From JBGASG01 sp046328035 (GTDB lineage Bacteria > Cyanobacteriota > Vampirovibrionia > Obscuribacterales > Obscuribacteraceae), in assembly GCA_046328035.1 (NCBI GenBank), contig JAXLXI010000017.1:62001-126000 (forward strand): a stretch of 64,000 bases of DNA. Reading direction: 5' to 3'. Positions within the stretch are counted from its first letter, which is position 1. The number at the start of each line of letters is the position of its first letter. Position numbers and translations under genes: made by a program. Positions 56,499-64,000 of the stretch are shown here, in pieces. Below the pieces are notes generated by a model. It had not been told where the DNA came from. It saw nothing but the letters and a program-made list of their open reading frames with translations, and ran no database searches.

Positions 56499-57473
56499 AT
56501 GGGATTTCTTGGAGACGCAGCCGGCTGGGTCGGCGACAAAGCTGAAGACGCCGGCGGATTCGTTGCCGACAAAGCGACCGACGGCGCCAAATGGACGGCC
56601 AACGCTGCCGGCGACGTCAAAAATGTGGTCACCGACGACATAGCGCCGACTGGGTTGGAGGTGTTCCGCACGGCCGCCTGGGCAGGCAGCGAGATGCTGG
56701 CTTCGCCGGTCAATCACTCAGCGCACATGCTTTCGTCCATAACCGGGAAAGACGTGCCCGAACTCCATTTCGTCGGCAAGTCCGACACTGTCAATGCCGT
56801 CGAAGACAAGCTGGCACCAGTGCTCAACGCGGTCAACTACGTCGATAACTTGAAAGACGAGTTCACTCAAGCCACCGCCTACGCTGCCGTGCAGCAGACC
56901 GTCGACGGCGTGTCGCAGCTCACCAACAAGGTCGCCGGCACCGAACTCATTCCGCATGTCGACATCATCGAAAAGCCGGAGGCGGCGGAGAAATGGTCGC
57001 CGGAATGGCTGGTGCAACAGGGCGGACTGGCTGTCGGCACCGCCGCACCGATTTTACTGGGCGGCAGCAGCATCGCAGCTCGTCTCGGTCCGCGTGCCAT
57101 GGCTATGGCCGGCGTCGAAGTAACGGCGGAAAGCAGCGCCGGCGTGCAGCTGGCCACCAAGGTGGCAGGCAGCGCTCCGGTCAGTTTCGGCTACAACTTC
57201 TTGATGCGCCCATCGGCGACGGGTGAGAATTTCTGGGAATCGCGACTGACTAACGGATCGATAGGCGCTTTCCTCTCCGGCGGACAGACAGCCCTGCGCA
57301 CCGGCACCAACTTGCTGAACGGATTCACCGGCGAAGCGGTCCACACGGCTGTCGATACCAATGCCCGCACGGCGCTCAAAGGTGAAGGTCTGGCGTCACC
57401 GGAAGATTACGTTCAGGGCGGCTTCAGTAAGGCGGCATCCTCAGCCAACTCCGCCGTGTCCGGCGACAGCTGA
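56499..57473 (+). CDS. Hypothetical protein with Ala/Asp/Gly amphipathic repeats at the N-terminus
   Basis: 324 residues; no family recognised. The first ~55 residues repeat an 11-residue rhythm of the LEA/apolipoprotein type (GDAAGWVGDKAEDAGGFVAD, KATDGAKWTANAAGDVKNVV). A mostly hydrophobic, Ala/Gly-rich body follows (LGGSSIAARLGPRAMAMAGV, RTGTNLLNGFTGEAVHTAVD). No signal peptide. It may be membrane-interacting or self-assembling; this is inference. A small hairpin (56467-56486, CACCATCA/TGATGGTG) precedes the start, and a long perfect hairpin begins at its stop codon. Confidence 0.65.
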   Translation: MGFLGDAAGWVGDKAEDAGGFVADKATDGAKWTANAAGDVKNVVTDDIAPTGLEVFRTAAWAGSEMLASPVNHSAHMLSSITGKDVPELHFVGKSDTVNAVEDKLAPVLNAVNYVDNLKDEFTQATAYAAVQQTVDGVSQLTNKVAGTELIPHVDIIEKPEAAEKWSPEWLVQQGGLAVGTAAPILLGGSSIAARLGPRAMAMAGVEVTAESSAGVQLATKVAGSAPVSFGYNFLMRPSATGENFWESRLTNGSIGAFLSGGQTALRTGTNLLNGFTGEAVHTAVDTNARTALKGEGLASPEDYVQGGFSKAASSANSAVSGDS

Positions 57474-57528
57474 AGGGTTGCGATAACCCATCTTTTTGCC
57501 TCGAAAATGATGGGTTATCGCAACCCTT
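57473..57528. repeat. Perfect 20-bp hairpin directly after the gene
   Basis: AAGGGTTGCGATAACCCATC (57473-57492) and its exact reverse complement (57509-57528) with a 16-base loop. It starts at the last base of the stop codon. No T-tract follows; the loop itself starts TTTTT. It may act as a transcript-end hairpin. The rest of 57529-58014 (486 nt) holds no supported gene. Confidence 0.85.
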
Positions 57529-58014
57529 GGCAACGCGCGCCCGCGCATAGAGTGGTCCCGCAAGTCTGTCCACGGTGGCTATATATAAATTGCAGTATTC
57601 ACAATTTCTATATGTCCACTTATCGCCCCGCTCTCGGACATAAATCCCGCCAGCAGCGGCGGTTCGAGGACGCGCCGGCCACTTCGCTAACCGAGTCAGC
57701 TAGCGCAATTACATGAGGTCGCGCTCGCCGCCGGCCTTAATTCAGTGTGGCATTTACGAAGTCAAGCACACATCTTGAACGTGCTTTTATTTACCCAACC
57801 TGTATTGGATCAGCCTCGTTTCATAGTTTCAGGAACCTCTTTCCATACCGTCCTCACTGGGTTCTCACCGTCTAAAAGTTTGCTCCCTACAGCCGCAGGG
57901 TTCCTCCAGCGCCATCGCATATGGTGCACGGCTGGAAGACGGTTCGAAAGAGTGGATGGAACGCGCTCATCCTCAGCCTAGCGCGAGCAACCTTCGCAAC
58001 AGGAAACCTGAAAC

Positions 58015-59547
58015 ATGCGAAAACTCAAAATGGCGTCTCTGGCCCTGCTTCTGGCAGCCGCTGGTGCGCTCCTCACGTCGCAGACCTTCGCCCAAGCCCA
58101 GTCGCCTGCCGCCGCCGCCGCTCCCGAAAGCGTCGTCGCGCCGGACAACCTGGTGGTCGCCGAACCGGCCAGCAAGGTCGACCTCACCGTCTACGGCAAC
58201 TCCTACGCGCAGATTCAAGAGTCGCGCACGGTGAAGCTGAAGGCGGGCAAGAACCGCGTGCAACTGAACGGCATCGCCCAGCGGTACCGTCAGGACAGCC
58301 TGCGCATCATCGAAGCGCACGGTCCCGCCAAGCTGGCGTACCTGGGCGCCAACTACCAGCCCGCCAACCTGACCACCGAACGCCTCCTGGCGCTCTCGGT
58401 CGGCAAGGAGATCACAGCTCGCCGGTTCACGACCGACGGACTGCAGGCCGTGACCGGGACGCTGCAGAGCGTCAACGGCAACTCGCTGGTGCTCACGGCC
58501 GGAGGCAAGACCGAACTGGTCTCCGCCGCCGACGTGACGCTTTTGACCACGCCTGAAGGTCTCTCGAACACGGCTTCGCTCGTGGTCGATGTGACCGTCA
58601 CCACCGCCGGTGCCTACACGCTCGACTTCATCTACGAGACCGAAGGCATCACATGGTCAGCGAAGCACACGCTCGTCTACGACGACACCACCTCGACCGT
58701 GAAGAGCTGGGAGACCAGCGTGTTCCTCGTCAACGAGAGCGGCACCAACTTCAAGAACGCCACGCTGCGTTTGCTCTCGGGCGCCGTGGCTGGTGACGAA
58801 GGCGGTCCCGGTGGGATGTACGAGCGCGCTGCCGCGGCTCGGGTCCAATCGCTCGCGGACGGTGCGGCCACCGTCGAAAACGTCGGTGACCAGAAGGTCT
58901 TCGAGATTCCCGGCACCGTGGATCTGGGCGCCGGTCAGTCTCGCCAGATCCCGCTCTTCACGGGCAACGACGTGCCGGTCAAGCAAGCTTACGCGGTGGG
59001 CAATGCGTCCAGCCGCTACGGCTACACGACCGACCGCAAGCAGAACGCCACCATCCGTCTGACGGTGGAAAACTGCGACAAGTACCACCTCGGCAAGCCG
59101 CTGCCCGCGGGCTCCGTCAAGGTCTACCAGTTCAACTCTGCCAAGAAACTGCAACTGGTGGGCTCGACGCATGTCTCCGACAAGGCCACCGACGAAATCT
59201 TCGACCTCAACATCGGCACGTCTTCCGACGTGAAGTGGGAGTTGAAGTACGTCGGCGCCAAAGACGTCGAAGACGCCAGCGCAACGCAACAGGGCACTCG
59301 TCCCAACGGCGTAGCCCCGCAGCAGGACAACACTCCCAAGTTCGAGGACCGCACCTACGAACTGGTGGTGTACAACTACAAGACCGATCGGGGCGTCACC
59401 GCCAAGATCGAAATGCAGGTTCCGGCCAAGCAAGAGCTGGAGCCGTTCTGGAGCCGCCCGCGCGCTGACCGTGCGGAAGCCTCCGTCGACGTCGCGAAGA
59501 GCGACAAGAAGTCGGTGCGCATTACGGTGCGCGTCCAGGTGCGCTAA
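58015..59547 (+). CDS. DUF4139-domain exported protein
   Basis: 510 residues with an N-terminal signal peptide (MRKLKMASLALLLAAAGALL, cleavage near TFA/AQA). The DUF4139 pattern is seen in VDLTVYGNSYAQIQESRTVK, NLTTERLLALSVGKEITA, LQSVNGNSLVLTAGGKT and YTLDFIYETEGITWSAKHTL. It continues with WETSVFLVNESGTNFKNATL, VKQAYAVGNASSRYGYTTDR and the end DKKSVRITVRVQVR. Homologs are exported beta-rich proteins of unknown function, sometimes near adhesion or cell-wall genes. A clear terminator follows. Confidence 0.85.
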   Translation: MRKLKMASLALLLAAAGALLTSQTFAQAQSPAAAAAPESVVAPDNLVVAEPASKVDLTVYGNSYAQIQESRTVKLKAGKNRVQLNGIAQRYRQDSLRIIEAHGPAKLAYLGANYQPANLTTERLLALSVGKEITARRFTTDGLQAVTGTLQSVNGNSLVLTAGGKTELVSAADVTLLTTPEGLSNTASLVVDVTVTTAGAYTLDFIYETEGITWSAKHTLVYDDTTSTVKSWETSVFLVNESGTNFKNATLRLLSGAVAGDEGGPGGMYERAAAARVQSLADGAATVENVGDQKVFEIPGTVDLGAGQSRQIPLFTGNDVPVKQAYAVGNASSRYGYTTDRKQNATIRLTVENCDKYHLGKPLPAGSVKVYQFNSAKKLQLVGSTHVSDKATDEIFDLNIGTSSDVKWELKYVGAKDVEDASATQQGTRPNGVAPQQDNTPKFEDRTYELVVYNYKTDRGVTAKIEMQVPAKQELEPFWSRPRADRAEASVDVAKSDKKSVRITVRVQVR

Positions 59548-59669
59548 CCCGCGCCCGCAACACCGATGAACGGCGCCCCGCGTCGCTCATCCGGGTGCTC
59601 TGACGAAACGGCTGACTGACGAGAACGGACATCGCGTCCGCGTCACCAACCGGCACAGTCAAGCACCGA

Positions 59670-59708
59670 CGCCTCCGGACGGCCCTTTGCGCCCGGAGGC
59701 GTTTTTTG
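59670..59708 (+). terminator. Rho-independent terminator of the DUF4139 gene
   Basis: Stem CGCCTCCGG / CCGGAGGCG (9 bp) with a 14-base loop followed by TTTTTT, 122 nt after the stop codon. Confidence 0.85.
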
Positions 59709-59817
59709 ATTTCTCTTAGCTTCTATCTGCCGTAGTATTCTAACGACAAAAGAAACCGCGCCGGAGCGGCGGCACCATCCATGGTGCACACCGTTCTGGC
59801 GACAGTTTCTTGCCTGG

Positions 59818-62220
59818 TCACTTCTCGTCGCGGGTGTACTTGAAGTAAGCCCAGGCGCCCGTCAGCACCACGATGGCAGCACCGAGGAAGCTGAGGAAGC
59901 GCAGCACATCGCTGGCTCCGCGCATGTCCAACCAGAGCAGCTTGCCGATCAGCGCGATGCACAGCAAGAGCCCGGCGGAACGCACGAAGTACTCACGGAA
60001 GGCGAAGCCGATGACGAGCAACAGCGCCCCCTCCACCGCCCACGCCACGGTCGTGCCCGTCAGCGAAAGCAGAGCAGGAGCCGTCACCGCCATGAGCACC
60101 GCCGGCAGCAGCGCGTACGCCTCACGCGCCACCGGGGTTTCCACCTCCGGGGCGGGCAGCTGTGCGCCGACCAACCCCGCCTGCGCATCGGTCACCGTCA
60201 GGAAACGGTAACCGAGCCCGACCAGAACGAGCAGCGCGGCGACGCCGCCGTTAGCCAGCCAGGTCCAGGCGACTTCGTTGGCGAAAGCGCTGCCAATCCC
60301 GAACAGCGCGATGCCGAAGCCGATTGCTCCGAGATAGCGCAGCACCTTGACGCGCAGCAGCAGCCCTGCCACCGCCAGCAGTGCCGCCTGCACTGCCAGT
60401 TGCAGCACCGGCAGCATCCGATCAGCGTGATGCACACAGAGCGTGAACCCGTACATCAACACCGCGGTGGCGATGAAGTACGCTTCCGCTCGCGTTTGCA
60501 CCTGGGCGTCAGATGCCTGTCCGAGCCGGTAGATCAACCCGGCGCCCAGCCCGATCGCAGCCAGCAAAGCCACGACGGGCAGACCGACCTCAGCGAAGCC
60601 GGTCAGGGCGACCAGCACCGCACCGACGAAGAACGCAAACGCTCCATTGGCAAACACCTGCCGCGGTGGCAGGAAGCTAACCGCCAGAAGCGCCAGCGCT
60701 TGCAGCCCCCAGACCAGGGGCAGCCACGCCGTCGGCACGTCCAGGAAGCCAACCACGCCGGTAAGCGCCAGCGCCGCGCACAGGTAACCGTGCCCGAACC
60801 ACTGCTCGCTCTCGCGCCGCTCGAACCGCGCCAGCTGGTAGAGCCCGTAACAGCCGGCAAAGACGCCCGCCGCCACCAGCCCAATCAGTGAACGCGCCGG
60901 AATCGCCCAGCCGAGGAATTCAAACGCGCGCTCCGACGAGAACTCGAAGATCGCCAGGTGCCCCACGCAGAGCGCCGACAGCACCGCCGCGAAGTAACGC
61001 AACACCGGCATGCCGGTGCGCATTCCAATCGCCGTCAGCGCCGCCGCCTCCAGGAGCCAGACCGCCGCCACAGCCTGTCCATCCAGCTTGAGCGGGACGC
61101 AGGCAGTGACGAACTGCAGTCCCAGCACCAGCACTACGGACGAAACCAGCTTGTCGCGCCGGTTATAGAGAGGCACGGACAGCAGGTAGGCAATGCCGAC
61201 GCCGAGGAGAAACACCCAGCGCAGCTCGGGGAACACTGACCCCATCTGGAACATCGTCGGAACGATGAACGCGGCGGCATTGGCGATGGTCACACCGATG
61301 ATGGTGCCGCGCCGCGTGTTGCCGGCTTCGTCGCCGCCACTGAGCAGGAAGCCGACCAGGTTGAAAGCCACCCAGTAGACGGCGAGGAACGCCGCGCAGA
61401 GCGTCAGACCGGCAGTGGCCGTGGCGGTCGATGCCATCACCTGCGGCTGGGTGAAGATAAGAAACGTCGCGTACGACGCCGCCGCGCCCACCGCGTAGAC
61501 GGTGTACCAGCGCATGCGCACCGTGGACAGCACCAGTCCCGTGAGAATGATCGCCGACGCCGCCACGGAGAAGTAGCTCACTGGGCTCAGCGAGAGCGTC
61601 ACAAAGGACAGCACCACCGACAGAAGCGCGATCGGCTCGCTGCGCCGCCAGACAGCGTGCAGACCGGCAGCCAGCGCCAGCGTCAGCATGGCAATCGAGC
61701 TGGGCAACGGGTCCGCCAGAACCCGCAGGCTCTCGATGTGATGTGCGGCGTAGAACATGAACTGGCCGACGGCGTAACCGACGGCGACGAGCGCCTGGCT
61801 CCACCAGCCGATCTTTTCGTCGCGCGACCAGCGGTCGCCGAAGAAGATCAGCCCGGCAGCGGTCAAGCCGAGCGCCGCCAGCTTGATCTCGGCACCGATG
61901 TACGAGTAGGCGAGCATGGCGCCCCAGACAAGGGCGATGGCGAGCAGCAGCGCGCCGCCGGTGGCCATGCCGTACTTGCCGAACCACTTCTCGAATGCCA
62001 ACCAGGCATCGCGGATGGAAGTGTCGGGCACGCGCGGCTGGTCGCCAGGGGCATCGCCGCCATCCGGGGTTGACACCGGCGGCGGTGGCGCCGGCAACGG
62101 GGTTGGCTTGGGGGCGGGTGAGTGAGTGCCGAGCTGGCGCTCGACGCCTCCCACACGCCTTTGCAGATCAGCGACTGCCGTCTCCAGCTGCTGGAGGCGG
62201 TCGTCAGAGTTCGAAGGCAT
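59818..62220 (-). CDS. DUF2339-family multi-pass membrane protein
   Basis: An ~800-residue protein. The ATG at 62220 is preceded by GGGAGACCTAGTT; a TTG 15 bases upstream is not used. The N-terminus is a coiled coil (LQQLETAVADLQRRVGGVER) and Pro-rich linker (APKPTPLPAPPPPVS). About 20 hydrophobic segments follow, in the DUF2339 pattern (FGKYGMATGGALLLAIALVW, LLSVVLSFVTLSLSPVSYFS, YFVRSAGLLLCIALIGKLLW). Function unknown in the family. No lone partner gene is visible. Confidence 0.85.
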   Translation of the reverse strand: MPSNSDDRLQQLETAVADLQRRVGGVERQLGTHSPAPKPTPLPAPPPPVSTPDGGDAPGDQPRVPDTSIRDAWLAFEKWFGKYGMATGGALLLAIALVWGAMLAYSYIGAEIKLAALGLTAAGLIFFGDRWSRDEKIGWWSQALVAVGYAVGQFMFYAAHHIESLRVLADPLPSSIAMLTLALAAGLHAVWRRSEPIALLSVVLSFVTLSLSPVSYFSVAASAIILTGLVLSTVRMRWYTVYAVGAAASYATFLIFTQPQVMASTATATAGLTLCAAFLAVYWVAFNLVGFLLSGGDEAGNTRRGTIIGVTIANAAAFIVPTMFQMGSVFPELRWVFLLGVGIAYLLSVPLYNRRDKLVSSVVLVLGLQFVTACVPLKLDGQAVAAVWLLEAAALTAIGMRTGMPVLRYFAAVLSALCVGHLAIFEFSSERAFEFLGWAIPARSLIGLVAAGVFAGCYGLYQLARFERRESEQWFGHGYLCAALALTGVVGFLDVPTAWLPLVWGLQALALLAVSFLPPRQVFANGAFAFFVGAVLVALTGFAEVGLPVVALLAAIGLGAGLIYRLGQASDAQVQTRAEAYFIATAVLMYGFTLCVHHADRMLPVLQLAVQAALLAVAGLLLRVKVLRYLGAIGFGIALFGIGSAFANEVAWTWLANGGVAALLVLVGLGYRFLTVTDAQAGLVGAQLPAPEVETPVAREAYALLPAVLMAVTAPALLSLTGTTVAWAVEGALLLVIGFAFREYFVRSAGLLLCIALIGKLLWLDMRGASDVLRFLSFLGAAIVVLTGAWAYFKYTRDEK

Positions 62221-62571
62221 AACTAGGTCTCCCAACGGTTCATTGCTCCACGGGTTGCCCTGACTGGCTCACACAGCCAGTTTCAGGAACGCGCGCCACA
62301 CCGCCCCGACCGCATGGCCGGTTTGATGTTTCTGGCGAAGTCAAAAGACTGTCTTTCTGAGACGTGTTGCGCTGGGCTGTGGGAGCAAATGAACGGCCTG
62401 TAGCCTAAACCAGTTCATCCACCCCCGTGCAAGCGCAAGAAACAGACGTATACGAAAAAAAGTGGCTTATCTGATCTCTAAATAATGCTGATTCAGAACT
62501 GACCACCTTGGCGACGCTTGCGAGAGCGGACGCAAGCGTCGCCGTGGTGCAGACATAGTAACGGGGGCGCC
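62221..62571. other. Intergenic gap without gene
   Basis: 351 bases with no supported gene between two minus-strand genes. Probably a terminator-free 3' region of the PKD-like gene and the upstream region of the DUF2339 gene. No repeat was recognised. Confidence 0.5.
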
Positions 62572-63753
62572 TTACAGGCGCGTGATGTAGTAGGAAATGT
62601 CACTCGGCAGCACCGACGAATACCCGCCGTACGGAGAACCACCGTAGTAGGTGATCGGGTAGTAACCCGAAACACCATCCCAGCCGTACGTTTTGAAGTT
62701 CGGGTAGGTGCCGAAGTAGTACACGGTAAATCCGTTTGGCATGGACGCGTACGAAGGCGCGCTGTAACTCGGGTACACGTACGAAGGATACGAGCTGTAA
62801 GCCCCGTAGCTGTAGGTCGAGTAGCTGTAGCTCGGGTACACGTACGATGAATACGTGCTGTACGGCGAGTAACCGTACGGCGAGCTGACCTGCGCCACGG
62901 GGCTCCAGCGCAGGAATGTCTTCGCCGTGCCGGCACCGCCGGCGGCACCATCGGCGACGGTCACGTAGGCATAGTAGTCACCGGCCGCCAATCCGGAAAC
63001 TACATAGTTAGCGGTTTTGCGCAGCCCATCGACAGTCGCCGCGCCGGTCTTCACCACCTGCCCGTTGAGAGTCTGGATCACATAACTGGCCGTCCACGCA
63101 TCCGGACCCGGATCGGTAAACCCGGCGCTGATGGTCGCTGTCCGCGACACTTGCGGGTTTGTCGGCGCGAAGTTGATGGCAACCAGCGGCGCCGTGACCA
63201 CGGGCGTCACATTGCGCACTTTCACATCGAAGGGCAAGGTGGTCGAGAGTCCTGTGCTGTCCGTTGCCGTCACCAGTCCGTGGTAGGCACCGCCGGTCTG
63301 GCTCAACGAATCCTGCAAGTACTGCCGGGTGACGCTGAAGGCAATGCCCGAAGGCAGGTTGGTGAACGCCAGATCGGGGCTGCCGTTGCCAAACTGGATA
63401 CGCACCTGCAGCGGTCCCCCGTCGACGTCGGACAGTGAACAGTTGAAACCGTACGTTCCTCCCTCGTCAATGGTGCCGCCGACTGGCGCCACCACCACCG
63501 GTGCGTGCGGCGCTCCCACCGCCGGCAAAACATTCGCGCTCGCAGTTGTCGGCTGGCTAACGGAAGTGACAGATGGAGTAGCGAGCGCGACGGACGGAGT
63601 AATGGACCCTACTTGAGCCGGAACAGAACCAAGGCTGGGCGAAGGTACGATGGACACCTTCGGCAGCGGGGTGAATACCGCGCTTACGCTCGGCACGTCG
63701 CGCCGTTCCAGGAGTTCCACGAAAAGCCGCCCGCGAAGATTCAGTTTCTTCAT
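62572..63753 (-). CDS. PKD/Ig-like secreted protein with LLERRDVPS N-terminus and Tyr-rich tail
   Basis: 393 residues from the ATG at 63753 (GAGGG 8 nt upstream); an ATG at 63768 is in frame but poorly placed. The N-terminus MKKLNLRGRLFVELLERRDV, then PS, recalls the planctomycete-type 'LE.R..PS' export leader. Residues ~80-290 hold PKD/Ig-like beta units (VDGGPLQVRIQFGNGSPDLA, TADGAAGGAGTAKTFL-type, TNPQVSRTATISAGFTDPGP). The tail is Tyr/Ser/Pro-rich (STYSSYVYPSYSYSTYSYGA). It is probably a cell-surface or matrix protein. Its upstream region 63754-64000 shows no gene. Confidence 0.78.
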   Translation of the reverse strand: MKKLNLRGRLFVELLERRDVPSVSAVFTPLPKVSIVPSPSLGSVPAQVGSITPSVALATPSVTSVSQPTTASANVLPAVGAPHAPVVVAPVGGTIDEGGTYGFNCSLSDVDGGPLQVRIQFGNGSPDLAFTNLPSGIAFSVTRQYLQDSLSQTGGAYHGLVTATDSTGLSTTLPFDVKVRNVTPVVTAPLVAINFAPTNPQVSRTATISAGFTDPGPDAWTASYVIQTLNGQVVKTGAATVDGLRKTANYVVSGLAAGDYYAYVTVADGAAGGAGTAKTFLRWSPVAQVSSPYGYSPYSTYSSYVYPSYSYSTYSYGAYSSYPSYVYPSYSAPSYASMPNGFTVYYFGTYPNFKTYGWDGVSGYYPITYYGGSPYGGYSSVLPSDISYYITRL

Positions 63754-64000
63754 CTGAGAAACCCTCATAAGCCGCCAACAAGTTGCTGAGCCTGGACCAT
63801 CCCGTTTCCCAACGAGGGAAGGTCTGGAACTGGCGGTAGTCGCGAAGCAATGTCTGCGACGGATTCAGCGCACCTGCTGGACGGCAATGGAATGGAATGC
63901 CCGCACCCTACAAAACCGGCGCCGCGCGGACAACCCAATGTGGTGCCACGGGTGCGTAAAAATCCCCATTGCACGCACAATCAGTCTCGTGCCAATTCAG

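Noticed and set aside
57507..57981. Two short frames after the hairpin
   Set aside because: No ribosome site, no recognisable domain, and overlap with the hairpin arm.
1..64000. tRNA or rRNA genes
   Set aside because: No CCA-type acceptor/T-loop combination or rRNA-like segment was recognised on either strand by eye; a tRNAscan run would settle this.

Overview
The window looks like a chromosomal segment of a Gram-negative-type, SD-using bacterium. Many starts have clear AGGAG-like ribosome binding sites, and the core genes tsaD, guaA, a TIGR01977-like class-V aminotransferase and an FtsB/DivIC-like gene are ordinary bacterial genes. Secreted-protein families, a Tad-type pilus locus, an M41 protease with three AAA modules and a planctomycete-like LLERRDVPS N-terminus suggest a poorly sampled, environmental, large-genome lineage. 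Candidatus Obscuribacterales (Melainabacteria/Vampirovibrionia) or a similar group would fit. This is inference: no rRNA or tRNA gene was seen in the window.

Layout. 1-14.2 kb: the end of an RCK-domain transporter, a secreted repeat protein, a VOC protein, an odd nucleotide-sugar dehydrogenase/DegT-aminotransferase fusion with substituted catalytic residues, an orphan sensor kinase, three tandem thioredoxins (cytosolic, lipoprotein, membrane-anchored), and the giant triple-AAA FtsH-like protease beside a CPBP membrane protease. 14.2-22.1 kb: a strong hairpin, a divisome-like protein, an FHA protein, zinc ribbons, tsaD and four tandem secreted paralogs. 22.3-29.8 kb: RidA, a prepilin peptidase, and a minus-strand Tad operon (cpaB-cpaE-cpaF-tadB-tadC-DUF192). 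30.1-33.7 kb: a terpene-cyclase-like/DUF362 pair and guaA.

33.8-38.9 kb is a regulatory and mobile patch. Two related small proteins, one only 46 aa, sit among three 20-bp palindromes. A fourth palindrome of the same kind precedes a TetR regulator, so a small regulon is likely. Between them lie seven 52-bp tandem repeats, a decayed group II intron (IIC-like, placed just after a terminator hairpin) and a second cpaB. 39-50.8 kb: a clostripain-like peptidase, a GT87-like transferase, an M16 peptidase, a cysteine-desulfurase-like enzyme, a nucleotidyltransferase-like protein, a lytic transglycosylase and small zinc or sulfur-carrier-like proteins.

51.4-56.2 kb is a G+C-rich block of seven same-strand genes of unknown function. 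It contains two paralogous ~323-aa Cys-containing proteins, two paralogous ~240-aa leucine-rich-repeat proteins, one TPR-like protein and two small proteins with the same Arg-rich tail. It is the best candidate here for an undescribed system. 56.5-64 kb: a hypothetical protein ended by a perfect hairpin, a DUF4139 exported protein, a DUF2339 multi-pass membrane protein and a PKD-like secreted protein.
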